Below are positions 1 to 8,212 of a stretch of DNA of 64,000 bases, one piece after another. Numbering within the stretch: the first letter of the stretch is position 1; each line of letters starts with the position of its first letter. Both the position numbers and the translations under genes were made by a program. A model generated the notes under the pieces. It saw only the letters and a program-made list of their open reading frames with translations, was not told the DNA's origin and did not search any database. The DNA is from Azotobacter bryophylli (GTDB lineage Bacteria; Pseudomonadota; Gammaproteobacteria; Pseudomonadales; Pseudomonadaceae): the NCBI RefSeq assembly GCF_042643485.1, contig NZ_JBHRSJ010000034.1, forward strand, positions 496,001-560,000, given 5' to 3'.

Positions 1-70
1 GGTTCCAGCTTGTGCAAGGCAGGTGGCGACAGTACCATTACGGCTCTCTTTTTCCAGCAGGAGTGGTTGC

Positions 71-949
71 ATGATTGCGGGCAGTATGGTGGCGCTGGTC
101 ACGCCCATGGATGCACAGGGTGGTCTGGATTGGGACAGCCTGAGCAAGCTGGTGGATTTCCACCTGCAAGAGGGTACCAATGCCATCGTCGCGGTCGGCA
201 CCACGGGTGAGTCCGCGACTCTGGATGTGGATGAGCACATAGAAGTCATCCGCCGCGTGGTCGACCAGGTCAACGGCCGGATTCCGGTCATCGCCGGCAC
301 CGGTGCAAACTGCACCCGGGAGGCGATCGAGCTGACCGAGCATGCCATGAGCGTCGGTGCGGATGCCTGCCTGCTGGTGACTCCCTACTACAACAAGCCG
401 ACCCAAGAAGGCCTGTACCAGCATTTCCGCCACATTGCCGAGTCCGTGGCGATACCGCAGATCCTCTACAACGTTCCCGGACGCACCAACTGCGACATGC
501 TGCCGGAAACCGTCGAGCGTCTGTCCAAGGTGCCGAACATCATCGGCATCAAGGAAGCCACCGGAAACCTCCAGCGTGGCCAGGAAGTGCTGGATCGCGT
601 GAGCAAGGATTTTCTCGTCTACTCCGGCGATGACGCCACCGCCGTCGAGCTGATGCTGATGGGTGGCAAGGGCAACATCTCGGTGACGGCCAACGTCGTT
701 CCTCGGGCGATGAGCGAGCTCTGCGCCGCGGCCATGCGTGGCGAGGCTGCCCTCGGGCGTGCGATCAACGAGCGTCTGATGCCGTTGCACAAAGCTCTGT
801 TCGTCGAGTCCAACCCGATTCCGGTGAAATGGGCTCTGCACGAGATGGGGCTGATTCCGGGGGGGATCCGTCTGCCCCTGACCTGGCTCAGCGCCGGCAG
901 CCAGGAGCCTGTGCGTCAGGCCTTGCGCCAATGCGGTCTGCTGGCTTGA
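71..949 (+). CDS. dapA: 4-hydroxy-tetrahydrodipicolinate synthase
   Basis: Cytoplasmic TIM-barrel enzyme that condenses pyruvate with aspartate semialdehyde, the first committed step to diaminopimelate and lysine. At 292 residues it has the normal family length. The E. coli active-site residues fall at the same numbers: T44 and T45 (GTTGES), Y107 (TPYYNKP), Y133 and R138 (LYNVPGR), and the Schiff-base lysine K161 (IGIKEATG). The frame is open further upstream to position 23, but the ATG at 71 has a purine-rich AGGAG-like site just before it and gives the canonical MIAGSMVALVTP start, so it was chosen. bamC follows after 22 bp, the arrangement known in Pseudomonas, which suggests co-transcription. 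The upstream neighbour lies outside the window. Confidence 0.97.
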   Translation: MIAGSMVALVTPMDAQGGLDWDSLSKLVDFHLQEGTNAIVAVGTTGESATLDVDEHIEVIRRVVDQVNGRIPVIAGTGANCTREAIELTEHAMSVGADACLLVTPYYNKPTQEGLYQHFRHIAESVAIPQILYNVPGRTNCDMLPETVERLSKVPNIIGIKEATGNLQRGQEVLDRVSKDFLVYSGDDATAVELMLMGGKGNISVTANVVPRAMSELCAAAMRGEAALGRAINERLMPLHKALFVESNPIPVKWALHEMGLIPGGIRLPLTWLSAGSQEPVRQALRQCGLLA

Positions 950-971
950 TCATCGTTAGGAAAAGTTACGC

Positions 972-2090
972 ATGAAGCGACTGGCCGGTTTCTCCTCATT
1001 GGCTGTGATCATCGCCACTACCAGCGGTTGTGGCTGGCTCTGGGGGGAGAAGGGCTATTTTCGTGACCGCGGCAGCGATTATCTGGGAGCACGGCAAGTC
1101 GCGCCCATGAGGCTGCCTGGCGATGTCCAGGCTCGCCGTCTCGACTCGTTGTTGCCAGTGCCACTCAACGTGGCCGACATGCAGCAAAGGAGCGGCAAGT
1201 ACGAGGTGCCTCGCCCACAACCCCTGCGCTCCCAGGGCGCGGACAGCGAGTTCAGCCTGCAGAGAAGCGGCGAATCGAACTGGATCGTCGCCCAGCATTC
1301 GCCTGCCGGTGTCTGGACGATGGCCAAGCAGTTCCTCGAAAGCAGCGGTTTCCGCATTGCCGAAGAGCGCCCGCAGACCGGCGAGATTCTTACGGACTGG
1401 CAAAGGCTCGACGAGCTGTCCGCCCCCTTGGCCGGGCGCCTGCGTAGTCGCATTTCCGAGAAGGACAAGGGCACCGAGATGCGCATCCGTGTGCGGATCG
1501 AGCCAGGCGTTCAGCGCAACACCAGCGAAATATTCATAGTCAGTGCCGAGCGTCCGGCCGGTAGCCGGGCCGATATCGATTTCCCGGCCCATTCCGGCCA
1601 TGCCGGCCTGGAAGCGGCGTTGCTCGACGAGATGAGCGGCAGCCTGGCCCGTACTGCCGAGCACGGGAGTGCGGTTTCCCTGCTTGCGGCGCGCGATTTC
1701 GATGCGCCGAGCCGTGTGAGCCTCTCTGCCGATGCCAATGGAAATCCGGTTCTGAATCTCGATACCGACTTCGATCGTGCCTGGTCAGGGATCGGACGAG
1801 CCTTGGAAAAGGCCAACGTTCGTGTCGACGATCTGAACCGTAGTCTCGGCGTCTACTACATCAACCTGGCTGAAGAGGCCAAGAAGGACGAGGAACCGGG
1901 CTTCTTCGGTCGGCTGTTCGGCCGTAAGCCGGACAAGGCCGAGATAGAGGCGCGCGCCGAGCGCTATCAGGTGCGCGTTTCCCGAGCCACCGATGGCGTT
2001 CAGGTTACTGTGGAAAAAGATGTCAACACCTTCGCTCCCGAAGAAGTGGCGAGACGTGTGTTGAGCCTGATCCAGAGGCATATTGGCTGA
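972..2090 (+). CDS. bamC: Outer membrane protein assembly factor BamC (NlpB lipoprotein)
   Basis: Accessory lipoprotein of the BAM complex that folds beta-barrel proteins into the outer membrane. The protein has 372 residues. It starts with a short lipoprotein signal peptide with lipobox TSGC and acylated Cys20, followed by an extended N-terminal stretch and two helix-grip-like regions ending in the conserved LIQRHIG tail. An AGGAAAAG site lies just before the ATG. It is directly downstream of dapA, the standard dapA-nlpB pairing in gammaproteobacteria. The call rests on this context, the lipobox and the size; BamC sequences diverge quickly. Confidence 0.9.
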   Translation: MKRLAGFSSLAVIIATTSGCGWLWGEKGYFRDRGSDYLGARQVAPMRLPGDVQARRLDSLLPVPLNVADMQQRSGKYEVPRPQPLRSQGADSEFSLQRSGESNWIVAQHSPAGVWTMAKQFLESSGFRIAEERPQTGEILTDWQRLDELSAPLAGRLRSRISEKDKGTEMRIRVRIEPGVQRNTSEIFIVSAERPAGSRADIDFPAHSGHAGLEAALLDEMSGSLARTAEHGSAVSLLAARDFDAPSRVSLSADANGNPVLNLDTDFDRAWSGIGRALEKANVRVDDLNRSLGVYYINLAEEAKKDEEPGFFGRLFGRKPDKAEIEARAERYQVRVSRATDGVQVTVEKDVNTFAPEEVARRVLSLIQRHIG

Positions 2091-2175
2091 ATGAGTGCTC
2101 CGGCGGCGATTGTTTCGGGGCGGTAGATGCCGCCGAAGAGCCCGCAGGGCTGTTTCGACGGTAGTTGGAATCGAA

Positions 2176-2203
2176 AGGCGAAACCTCAAGGTTTCGCCTG
2201 TTT
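2176..2203 (+). terminator. Probable rho-independent terminator after dapA-bamC
   Basis: A perfect 10-bp stem (AGGCGAAACC / GGTTTCGCCT, arms 2176-2185 and 2190-2199) with loop TCAA is followed by a short T-containing tail. It lies between bamC and purC and suggests that purC has its own promoter or depends on read-through. The tail is only moderately T-rich. Confidence 0.6.
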
Positions 2204-2228
2204 CGTTTGATAGAGGCGGAAAAACCTG

Positions 2229-3098
2229 ATGAGCAACCCCACCACCCTGAGCCTGAAGAAAATCTATTCGGGCAAGGTCCGCGATCTGTACGAGATCGAT
2301 GACAAGCGCATGTTGATGGTGGCCAGTGATCGGCTGTCGGCCTTCGATGTGATTCTCGACGAGCCGATTCCGGACAAGGGCAAGATCCTCACCGCCATCT
2401 CGAATTTCTGGTTCGACAAGCTGGCCGGCATCGTGCCGAACCACTTCACCGGCGACAAGGTGGAGGACGTGATCGCCCCGGACGAGTTGTCTCTAGTCAA
2501 GGGGCGGGCGGTGGTAGCCAAGCGGCTCAAGCCGGTGGCTGTGGAGGCGATCGTGCGTGGTTATATCGCCGGCTCCGGCTGGAAGGAGTACCAGAAGAGC
2601 GGGACCGTCTGCGGCATCCCGTTGCCTGCCGGGTTGAAGGAGGCAGCCAAGCTGCCCCAGCCGATCTTCACGCCCTCGACCAAGGCTGCGGTGGGCGATC
2701 ACGACGAGAACATCACCTTCGAGCAGTGCGAGTCGATCATCGGCAAGGAGTTGGCCGCCAAGGTTCGGGATACGGCCATCGCTCTGTACAGTGCTGCCGT
2801 CGAATACGCCGCGACTCGGGGCATCATCATCGCGGATACCAAGTTCGAGTTCGGCCTGGACGAAAACGGCACGCTGACACTGATGGATGAGGTGCTGACC
2901 CCGGATTCCAGTCGTTTCTGGCCGGCGGACAGCTATGTGGAGGGGCAAAATCCGCCGAGCTTCGACAAGCAGTTCGTGCGCGACTGGCTGGAGTCCACCG
3001 GCTGGAATAAACAGCCTCCGGCGCCGGCCTTGCCTGCCGAAGTCGCCCAGAGGACGGCCGACAAATACCGCGAGGCGCTGGCCTGTTTGACCCAGTAA
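2229..3098 (+). CDS. purC: Phosphoribosylaminoimidazole-succinocarboxamide synthase, long form
   Basis: SAICAR synthase of de novo purine synthesis, which joins CAIR and aspartate using ATP. Both family signatures are present: the PVAVEAIVRGYIAGS segment and the IIADTKFEFG segment, plus the N-terminal YSGKVRDLYE and SAFDV motifs. At 289 residues it is about 50 longer than the roughly 236-residue PurC that I know from Pseudomonas and E. coli. It resembles the longer form of yeast Ade1 and several beta- and gammaproteobacteria, including its C-terminal extension. From memory, in P. aeruginosa a metallo-beta-lactamase-fold gene lies between bamC and purC; here there is none. The neighbourhood suits purC, so a xenologous replacement of the short form is possible. 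Confidence 0.95.
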   Translation: MSNPTTLSLKKIYSGKVRDLYEIDDKRMLMVASDRLSAFDVILDEPIPDKGKILTAISNFWFDKLAGIVPNHFTGDKVEDVIAPDELSLVKGRAVVAKRLKPVAVEAIVRGYIAGSGWKEYQKSGTVCGIPLPAGLKEAAKLPQPIFTPSTKAAVGDHDENITFEQCESIIGKELAAKVRDTAIALYSAAVEYAATRGIIIADTKFEFGLDENGTLTLMDEVLTPDSSRFWPADSYVEGQNPPSFDKQFVRDWLESTGWNKQPPAPALPAEVAQRTADKYREALACLTQ

Positions 3099-3206
3099 TA
3101 ACCATGCCACAGCATCGCGGGACATTTCCTCGCATGCTGTCTGGCGGTGGCTTAAGCGACTGATAAAAAAATCGAAACAGGGCTTCGCCTAATCTCTCCG
3201 AGCTGG

Positions 3207-3212
3207 TATCAT
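3207..3212 (+). promoter_or_regulatory. Probable -10 box of the tRNA-Ser gene
   Basis: TATCAT lies 12 bp before the tRNA, and the spacer to the tRNA is GC-rich, as in stringently controlled stable-RNA promoters. The matching -35 (TTCGCC at 3184-3189, 17-bp spacing) is weak, so the assignment is tentative. Confidence 0.4.
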
Positions 3213-3224
3213 GCGCGCCGCCGT

Positions 3225-3314
3225 GGGGAGATGCCGGAGTGGTCGAACGGGACGGATTCGAAATCCGTTGTATCCGCAAGGGTACCTAGGGTTCGAATCC
3301 CTATCTCCCCGCCA
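3225..3314 (+). tRNA. tRNA-Ser(CGA)
   Basis: This 90-nt class II tRNA folds by eye with acceptor arms GGGGAGA (3225-3231) and TCTCCCC (3304-3310), a long variable arm and the T-loop GGTTCGAATCC. CCA is encoded at 3312-3314. The anticodon loop TTCGAAA places anticodon CGA at 3259-3261, which reads the UCG serine codon. In Pseudomonas genomes a tRNA-Ser next to purC is familiar, and such tRNAs often serve as integration sites. Here the AT-rich accessory segment begins right after it. Confidence 0.95.
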
Positions 3315-3322
3315 TATCGATG

Positions 3323-3353
3323 AAACCCCGAAGCCGCAGGCTTCGGGGTTTTT
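3323..3353 (+). terminator. Rho-independent terminator of tRNA-Ser
   Basis: A perfect 13-bp stem (AAACCCCGAAGCC / GGCTTCGGGGTTT) with loop GCA ends in a T run, 8 bp after the tRNA. This is a textbook intrinsic terminator. Confidence 0.9.
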
Positions 3354-3533
3354 GCTTTGGGGCTTCCGCTTCCGCCTGTGGGGGCAAGAGTGCCATTCCC
3401 GCCTTCTGCAGGATTCGGGTCAGAACAACGGGAACGCGAGATCGCTTGGTGGCCAGCTGCTACAAACGCCTAGGACTCCCTGCTTCAAGAGAGCGTTTCT
3501 CCTCTCGGTTACTGCACGGTAACTATAGATCTC

Positions 3534-5501
3534 CTATATGCCTCCATTAAGCTGCGAAGAAATCTTGGCAGGCCTACCTTTTCGAGCCTTGAAAAGCCTC
3601 TCCTTGAGCAGAGGATAACTGTCTGAATTCATGAATGAATAAGCGGCCATTTTCGACCCGTAAAGGCTTATATGTCCGTGTTCGTCTAGGTTGTACGGAA
3701 TGTTATCCCGGGTCACGTCGGAGGGCACTCCATTGATGTTGAACAACGCCTCCCTGCGAAGGAATAGTACGTTCGGGTGCTGTTTCGAAAACTGCTCCAA
3801 TCGTTTATTGGCCTCTCTGGCGGCGCTATCCCTTTCGCGGCCGAACTGGTCGATATCAAAATCGATTCCAAACAGCAGACTTCGCTCGTACATATTTTTC
3901 ACATTGACATCGAAAGTAGTCGGGGCGGGCATAATAACGACCAGCTTGGTGTTTTCGGCTGCTAGGGAAATCGCATCGTACACTCCCTTCATCTTATTTT
4001 GCCGATAGACATTCCCCCACGACCCCGCAAATATCGCGAAATCAAATTGCGCAATATTTTTCGTGAGATATTTTCTGTTTATCAGGCATTGTCTATAGGC
4101 TCGGCCGATCGTTCCTGTGAACTCCTGGGTGATGCTCGGATAACACCAGTTGGTGGAAACGGCATTTACTTGGAATGCAGTATTCTTGCCGATCTGATCC
4201 CAGAATGGACCGTAATGCCCAGCGAACGAGTCGCCGAACAGGATTCCTTTGAAAGAGGATTTTCTATCCCCTAAAGTGCATTTCAGCCCGTCGCCATTGA
4301 TCGGTAGTTCAGCGGTTTTCTCTACGTCATAAAAGCACCAGCCATTATTTTTCGAGGGCATGACGAGCTCTTTTGTTGCTGCCTTGAACTCTTCGCTCAT
4401 ACGATGAGTAAATCCGTGTGAATAAAAGATGATGGCTCCCAGGAGCATGGCGAAGATGGATGCTGAGCAGGCCATGAGCGGCGGACGTCTGGCTGAGCGG
4501 GTGTTGGCCGATGGCCTGGCAGGACGCTCGATAAAAGAATAGGAGAGATAACCCAGCAGGATCGATGTGGAGATGGCTGCTGTAATCCATGCGGTATCGT
4601 CCGCCAAACCAAAATAGTAAATCCAGACGAAGAGAGGCCAATGCCATAGATAAATCGAGTAGGACGTGTTACCGATAAATTGACAGACCCTGTTGCCCAA
4701 TAGCCATGATTGGCTGCTCGGGGCAGCAATTACCAGGGCCGCCCCGAGAACCGGTATGGTCGTAAACAAGCCTGGCCAAGTGGTTTCTTCCGAAAAATAC
4801 AAGGCGCTGAAGGCGATCAGGGCAAGCCCGGAAAGTTTCAGAATACTGCCAGTACGGTTGCTGGACTGAATGGGGAGTAGATAAACAAGCGCTCCGGTGA
4901 GTAATTCCCAAGCACGTGTGGGGAGCAGATAGAAGGCTGAAGTGGGCCAGCGGCTGGATGCGAGGACCGAGAGCATGAACGATATGAGGGCCGCTGCCAG
5001 AATGATCCAGCGGCTTTTTTCTGTTGGGAGGATTCTTTTCAGATAGAGGATGAATAAAGGATAGAAAACGTAAAATTGCCATTCGATGGACAGTGACCAG
5101 GTGTGCAGCAGCCATTTATCCTGAGAGGCTTGCTCGAAGTAGCCGGACTCCTTCCAGAATACAATATTGGAAATGAATGCCAGACTGCTTACGGTATGAG
5201 TACCAAGCTTTTGATATTCGGAGGGTAAGAGCAGGAACCAGCCGATAATAAGCATGGATAGGCATAAAAAGGTCAGCGCCGGCACTATTCTCCGTATGCG
5301 ATCCAGATAAAAGCCAAAAAGTGAGAATTTTCCCTTCCGAACGTTCGAGAAGATGATTCCTGTCATCAGGAATCCGGAAATCACGAAGAACACATCGACA
5401 CCCACGAATCCTCCGTTTGCACCGGGGGCGCCGAAGTGAAAGAAGACGACAAGCAGAACCGCGATAGCTCTTAATCCATTGATATCCGTACGGAAAACCA
5501 T
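3534..5501 (-). CDS. Acyltransferase family 3 membrane protein with C-terminal SGNH domain
   Basis: Likely O-acetyltransferase for a surface glycan (OafA/YrhL type). The 655-residue protein opens with the acyltransferase-3 signature: R11 in the NGLRAIAV segment and H22 in FFHFGAPG. About ten hydrophobic membrane segments follow, up to about residue 360. The C-terminal 260 residues carry a periplasmic SGNH hydrolase-like domain with GDS at 423-425 and a DEHGHIS element near the end that supplies the Asp-His part. A GGAA site precedes the ATG. The gene stands alone, with no glycan cluster around it, in a stretch visibly poorer in GC than its neighbours, and codon use is AT-leaning. This suggests acquisition by transfer. 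The acceptor (O-antigen, exopolysaccharide or other) cannot be read from the sequence. Confidence 0.88.
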   Translation of the reverse strand: MVFRTDINGLRAIAVLLVVFFHFGAPGANGGFVGVDVFFVISGFLMTGIIFSNVRKGKFSLFGFYLDRIRRIVPALTFLCLSMLIIGWFLLLPSEYQKLGTHTVSSLAFISNIVFWKESGYFEQASQDKWLLHTWSLSIEWQFYVFYPLFILYLKRILPTEKSRWIILAAALISFMLSVLASSRWPTSAFYLLPTRAWELLTGALVYLLPIQSSNRTGSILKLSGLALIAFSALYFSEETTWPGLFTTIPVLGAALVIAAPSSQSWLLGNRVCQFIGNTSYSIYLWHWPLFVWIYYFGLADDTAWITAAISTSILLGYLSYSFIERPARPSANTRSARRPPLMACSASIFAMLLGAIIFYSHGFTHRMSEEFKAATKELVMPSKNNGWCFYDVEKTAELPINGDGLKCTLGDRKSSFKGILFGDSFAGHYGPFWDQIGKNTAFQVNAVSTNWCYPSITQEFTGTIGRAYRQCLINRKYLTKNIAQFDFAIFAGSWGNVYRQNKMKGVYDAISLAAENTKLVVIMPAPTTFDVNVKNMYERSLLFGIDFDIDQFGRERDSAAREANKRLEQFSKQHPNVLFLRREALFNINGVPSDVTRDNIPYNLDEHGHISLYGSKMAAYSFMNSDSYPLLKERLFKARKGRPAKISSQLNGGI

Positions 5502-5771
5502 GTGATCGATTCCTTTCGATAATGCGGGTTGATCTCCTACTGCAAAATAAGAAAAAGCGATGCTATTGGTTCGCTATAGGAAAGATTCAGGATGTTTGAT
5601 TTATAGACTCTGATGGCGGAAGTTCAGGTCAATGTCTGCAGCCAGCATACCACTGCCTTGGTAGGGAACTACTGTATGCACCAGGCTTGGCTGGTCCACT
5701 TATTGGCTAGATGATGCCGTTCTGCCGCGCCTCTGCTCTCGATGATATCAGGCGAGAATCCTGTCGAATAA

Positions 5772-5815
5772 TTTACCGCTCAGTCAACCCTGTTAATCAC
5801 CGATTGACGGGTAAA
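5772..5815. repeat. Imperfect inverted repeat in AT-rich segment
   Basis: Outer arms TTTACC (5772-5777) and GGTAAA (5810-5815) and inner arms GTCAA (5783-5787) and TTGAC (5804-5808) pair across a 44-base span with a small internal asymmetry. Function unknown; it could be a hairpin RNA, an operator or a recombination site. Confidence 0.45.
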
Positions 5816-5852
5816 TCATGTTCGTCGTACGAAGTTTGAAGGCTTCTTGCTA

Positions 5853-5870
5853 TTTAATTTTTGAATTAAA
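5853..5870. repeat. Perfect AT-only hairpin
   Basis: TTTAATT (5853-5859) and AATTAAA (5864-5870) are perfect inverted arms around TTTG. Pure A/T arms like this are uncommon in such a GC-rich genome. The stem is weak, so an operator or chance are alternatives. Confidence 0.4.
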
Positions 5871-6104
5871 AGTTCTGTAAGTTTGCCAAAATGATATTAC
5901 TTCTAAAATATCTTACGTGTGTGGCCGGGAAGGGCTTACTGCTACTGTACTAAACTTGAAATGTAGCTTCCTGATAACGCTTTTCCATTGCCAAAAACCG
6001 GAAGGGGGCGTCCTTTTGCTCTATATGGCATTCAGAAAAGGTGGCCTGGCTCCTTGCCGCGCCTGCTTTTGCCTTGAGTGGTCTATCGGCAGTTAGGGGA
6101 AGGC

Positions 6105-6374
6105 TCACTCGCTGACTTGGCGAACATCGAGAACGGCCCACACCTCAAGACCTTTCTTGCGTACAGCTTTTTCCGCTTCAAGCCTGGCTTCCAATGTACT
6201 GAGCGAGCGTGACTTATGTTCATAACGGAAGGGAGGGCCGCCCGTCACCTTGCGTACGCTCAATTCGACCAAGATGTAACTGAACGGATGTTTGGTCTTT
6301 TTCGGAGTGGGTTTGGCCGGGGCCAGACCCAGTGCCTCACGCATTTCGGCTTCGGTGATTTCTTGTGAATTCAA
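6105..6374 (-). CDS. Small conserved-looking hypothetical protein
   Basis: An 89-residue soluble, basic protein that I do not recognise. The N-terminal part (EAEMREALGL) looks helical. A KPTPKKTKHP linker leads into a compact beta-rich domain (YILVELSVRKVTGG..FRYEHKSRSLSTLEARLEAEK...GLEVWAVLDVRQV). The alternating pattern and lack of low-complexity sequence suggest a real folded protein rather than noise. The open frame begins at a TTG (6374); an internal ATG at 6344 is the alternative start, and neither has a strong ribosome site. It stands alone in the AT-rich accessory stretch. A cargo or leftover gene of a mobile island is possible but unproven. Confidence 0.55.
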   Translation of the reverse strand: MNSQEITEAEMREALGLAPAKPTPKKTKHPFSYILVELSVRKVTGGPPFRYEHKSRSLSTLEARLEAEKAVRKKGLEVWAVLDVRQVSE

Positions 6375-7315
6375 CGTTCTAATCCGTGGTTATAAGCGAT
6401 TATGGGAGCTTCCCTTCCGGCCGGCAATTGGCCTGGAACGAGGCGGGCGTTATTCGTTTTCAGATATATAGAATAGCCTGCATTTCCGAGTGTGTTCGTC
6501 TCGGCCGGTAGCTTTGATTCCGGATAAGTACTTAGATTTCAGCCTTGAAAGCGAAACCTGAGGGCCAACAAGAAGTCTGCTGAGCGAGTGGCACGCTCCC
6601 TTGCGCCTTGAAGCACGCCATCAGCAGCTTTGTATTCCAGACCCTCATGGGGTGTGGAGCCTGCGCATTATCTCCACTCTTGAATAATAATTACTAAAAA
6701 GAGCGGTAATCAAGAGATGATTGAGCCCGAGAGTTACTCACAACCAGAAGTAGATATTCAAGCCTTCGTTTTTTGCAGGTTTCCGAGCAGCCTCCGGTAC
6801 GCGTCCTTATCTGTCGGCTCTTTATCCAATTTCTTCGAATGGTAATCCGACATGGTTTTCGCAAATCGCCCGCTCGGCTTTGCAGACGCAGAGCAAGGCG
6901 AGTCCAAAGAATTATTACGTTGGTGCGATTATCGAAATGCGGTAGCTTGGTTGCGATGCCGAAGGATGGGCCAGTCAGGGGGGGGCGATCTCCCGGTGTC
7001 CTAGCTCTACTCAAGCTCTACTGAAAGGGGAGAGGTGTCGGACTGCCGGTATGTAGGCTCCGTGCTGAGGTTGCATGCTGGTGAAACCAAGGCGTATCGG
7101 CATGACAATGGTCTGTATTGCATATTTTATCTGCAGAAAAGCTGGGCGATGCCGAGATCGAAGGACTGCGCAGTCGTATAAAATAGGGGGATATCTCCTT
7201 TGTGCCCTCATGGTCTCAAGCTTTCCGAGACGGTGGTCGACTATTCGCTGATACCGCCGGGACAATACCAAGGCGAGCTAGCCGAGTCCCATTCCCTGAT
7301 TCTGCAGTCGGCCTG
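6375..7315. other. Long stretch without a convincing gene
   Basis: About 940 bases in which the open frames (for example 6694-7014 and 7011-7271 on the minus strand) lack start signals, domain-like composition and neighbours. A 31-codon minus-strand frame at 6758-6853 starts with ATG and has a charged, protein-like sequence (MSDYHSKKLDKEPTDKDAYR...) but cannot be confirmed. A run of eight G lies at 6978-6985. The stretch may be decayed accessory DNA. Confidence 0.4.
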
Positions 7316-7960
7316 TCACTCGGGCGCGGCTCCGGCCGGCTTGCGCCAGACACTGGCGAGCCAGGGCTGCTGTTCCCGCGGCAGACCGGCAGGGCGGTAG
7401 TAGTGCTCCAGCTCGATGAAGCCGGCGGCGGTCATGTAGCGGCGCCAGGTCTCGAGATCGTGATAGCTGCCATAGCGGCGGCCGTTCCAGCCTTCCTCGT
7501 TGTGCCCGCGGGGATTGGAGCTAAACAGCACGCCGCCGGGCTTGAGGGCGTCGAACAGCTTGCCGAGGACCTGGGGGAGTTCCTGGGCGGGAACGTGGAA
7601 CAGCGAGGCGTTGGCGAAAATTCCGTCGAAGCGTGCCGGTGGCAGCTCCAGTTTCAGGAAGTCCTGTTGCCAGACCTCGCACCCGGAGTCGACCCGGGCC
7701 ATTTCGACGAGTCTCGCCGAGCCGTCCAGACCGATGGGGTGATGGCCGAGGGCGCGGAAGGCCTTCAGGTCGCGTCCGGGACCGCAGCCGAAATCCAGGA
7801 TGCAGAAGGGGGGCGGTGCCTCGATGTAGCGTACTAGGGCAGCGATGTTCTGGCTTACGTCATGATGGCGGGTGCCTTCGCGAAAGTCGTCGGCCGACTC
7901 GTTGTAGTGCTCAAGGGTCAGCGCCGTGATTTTTTCGAGATCGCTCGCTTCGAGTTTCAT
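7316..7960 (-). CDS. Class I SAM-dependent methyltransferase
   Basis: The 214-residue cytoplasmic enzyme has the glycine-rich SAM-binding motif I (ILDFGCGPGRD, about residues 54-64), the acidic end of strand beta-2 (IGLDGSARLVEMA), and motif post-I/IV (RFDGIFANASLFHVPAQELP). It then has a late motif (LKPGGVLFSSNPRG), giving a Methyltransf_11/25-like Rossmann fold. The substrate is not evident. The gene is monocistronic, pointing away from the Sel1/rmuC pair, and marks the return to ordinary GC-rich chromosome after the AT-rich segment. Confidence 0.85.
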   Translation of the reverse strand: MKLEASDLEKITALTLEHYNESADDFREGTRHHDVSQNIAALVRYIEAPPPFCILDFGCGPGRDLKAFRALGHHPIGLDGSARLVEMARVDSGCEVWQQDFLKLELPPARFDGIFANASLFHVPAQELPQVLGKLFDALKPGGVLFSSNPRGHNEEGWNGRRYGSYHDLETWRRYMTAAGFIELEHYYRPAGLPREQQPWLASVWRKPAGAAPE

Positions 7961-8184
7961 TCATCTACCCGTCTGCAGGATTGACTGAGCGTGTGGTGAC
8001 AAGGCTCAGAGCCGCCATCTATCCCATCTTATCGGCCGAGGCGACGGGCTGCCATTGCTCGGCATTCTGCCGCGAGGGGAGAGATGGTGACATGTGTCCT
8101 GAACGGGCTGTGGCTCGCATCGATAGGCATTGCTGGTGAAAAAAACGCCAGTCTGTATCCAGGCCAGGGGCCATCAATGATGGG

Positions 8185-8204
8185 AAAAGTTCCCTAGAAC
8201 TTTT
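8185..8204. repeat. Perfect inverted repeat upstream of Sel1-rmuC
   Basis: AAAAGTTC (8185-8192), loop CCTA, and GAACTTTT (8197-8204) form a perfect 8-bp dyad. It could be a regulator-binding site or a weak bidirectional terminator. Confidence 0.55.
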
Positions 8205-8212
8205 GCACTATG

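Larger units (their letters stand above)
5502..6104. other. AT-rich intergenic stretch without a convincing gene
   Basis: No credible reading frame was found in these 600 bases. The right part is strongly AT-rich. It contains several inverted repeats (see separate entries). The left end must hold the promoter of the acyltransferase gene on the minus strand; no clear -35/-10 pair was assigned. Confidence 0.5.

Noticed and set aside
3211..3550. Short plus-strand frames running through tRNA-Ser and its terminator
   Set aside because: They overlap a tRNA and a terminator and have no start signals.
3225..7315. tRNA-Ser 3' end as an att site with a second copy at the far end of the AT-rich segment
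   Set aside because: No repeat of the T-arm and acceptor end was found by eye up to 7.3 kb, and no integrase gene is present, so an integrated element cannot be claimed.
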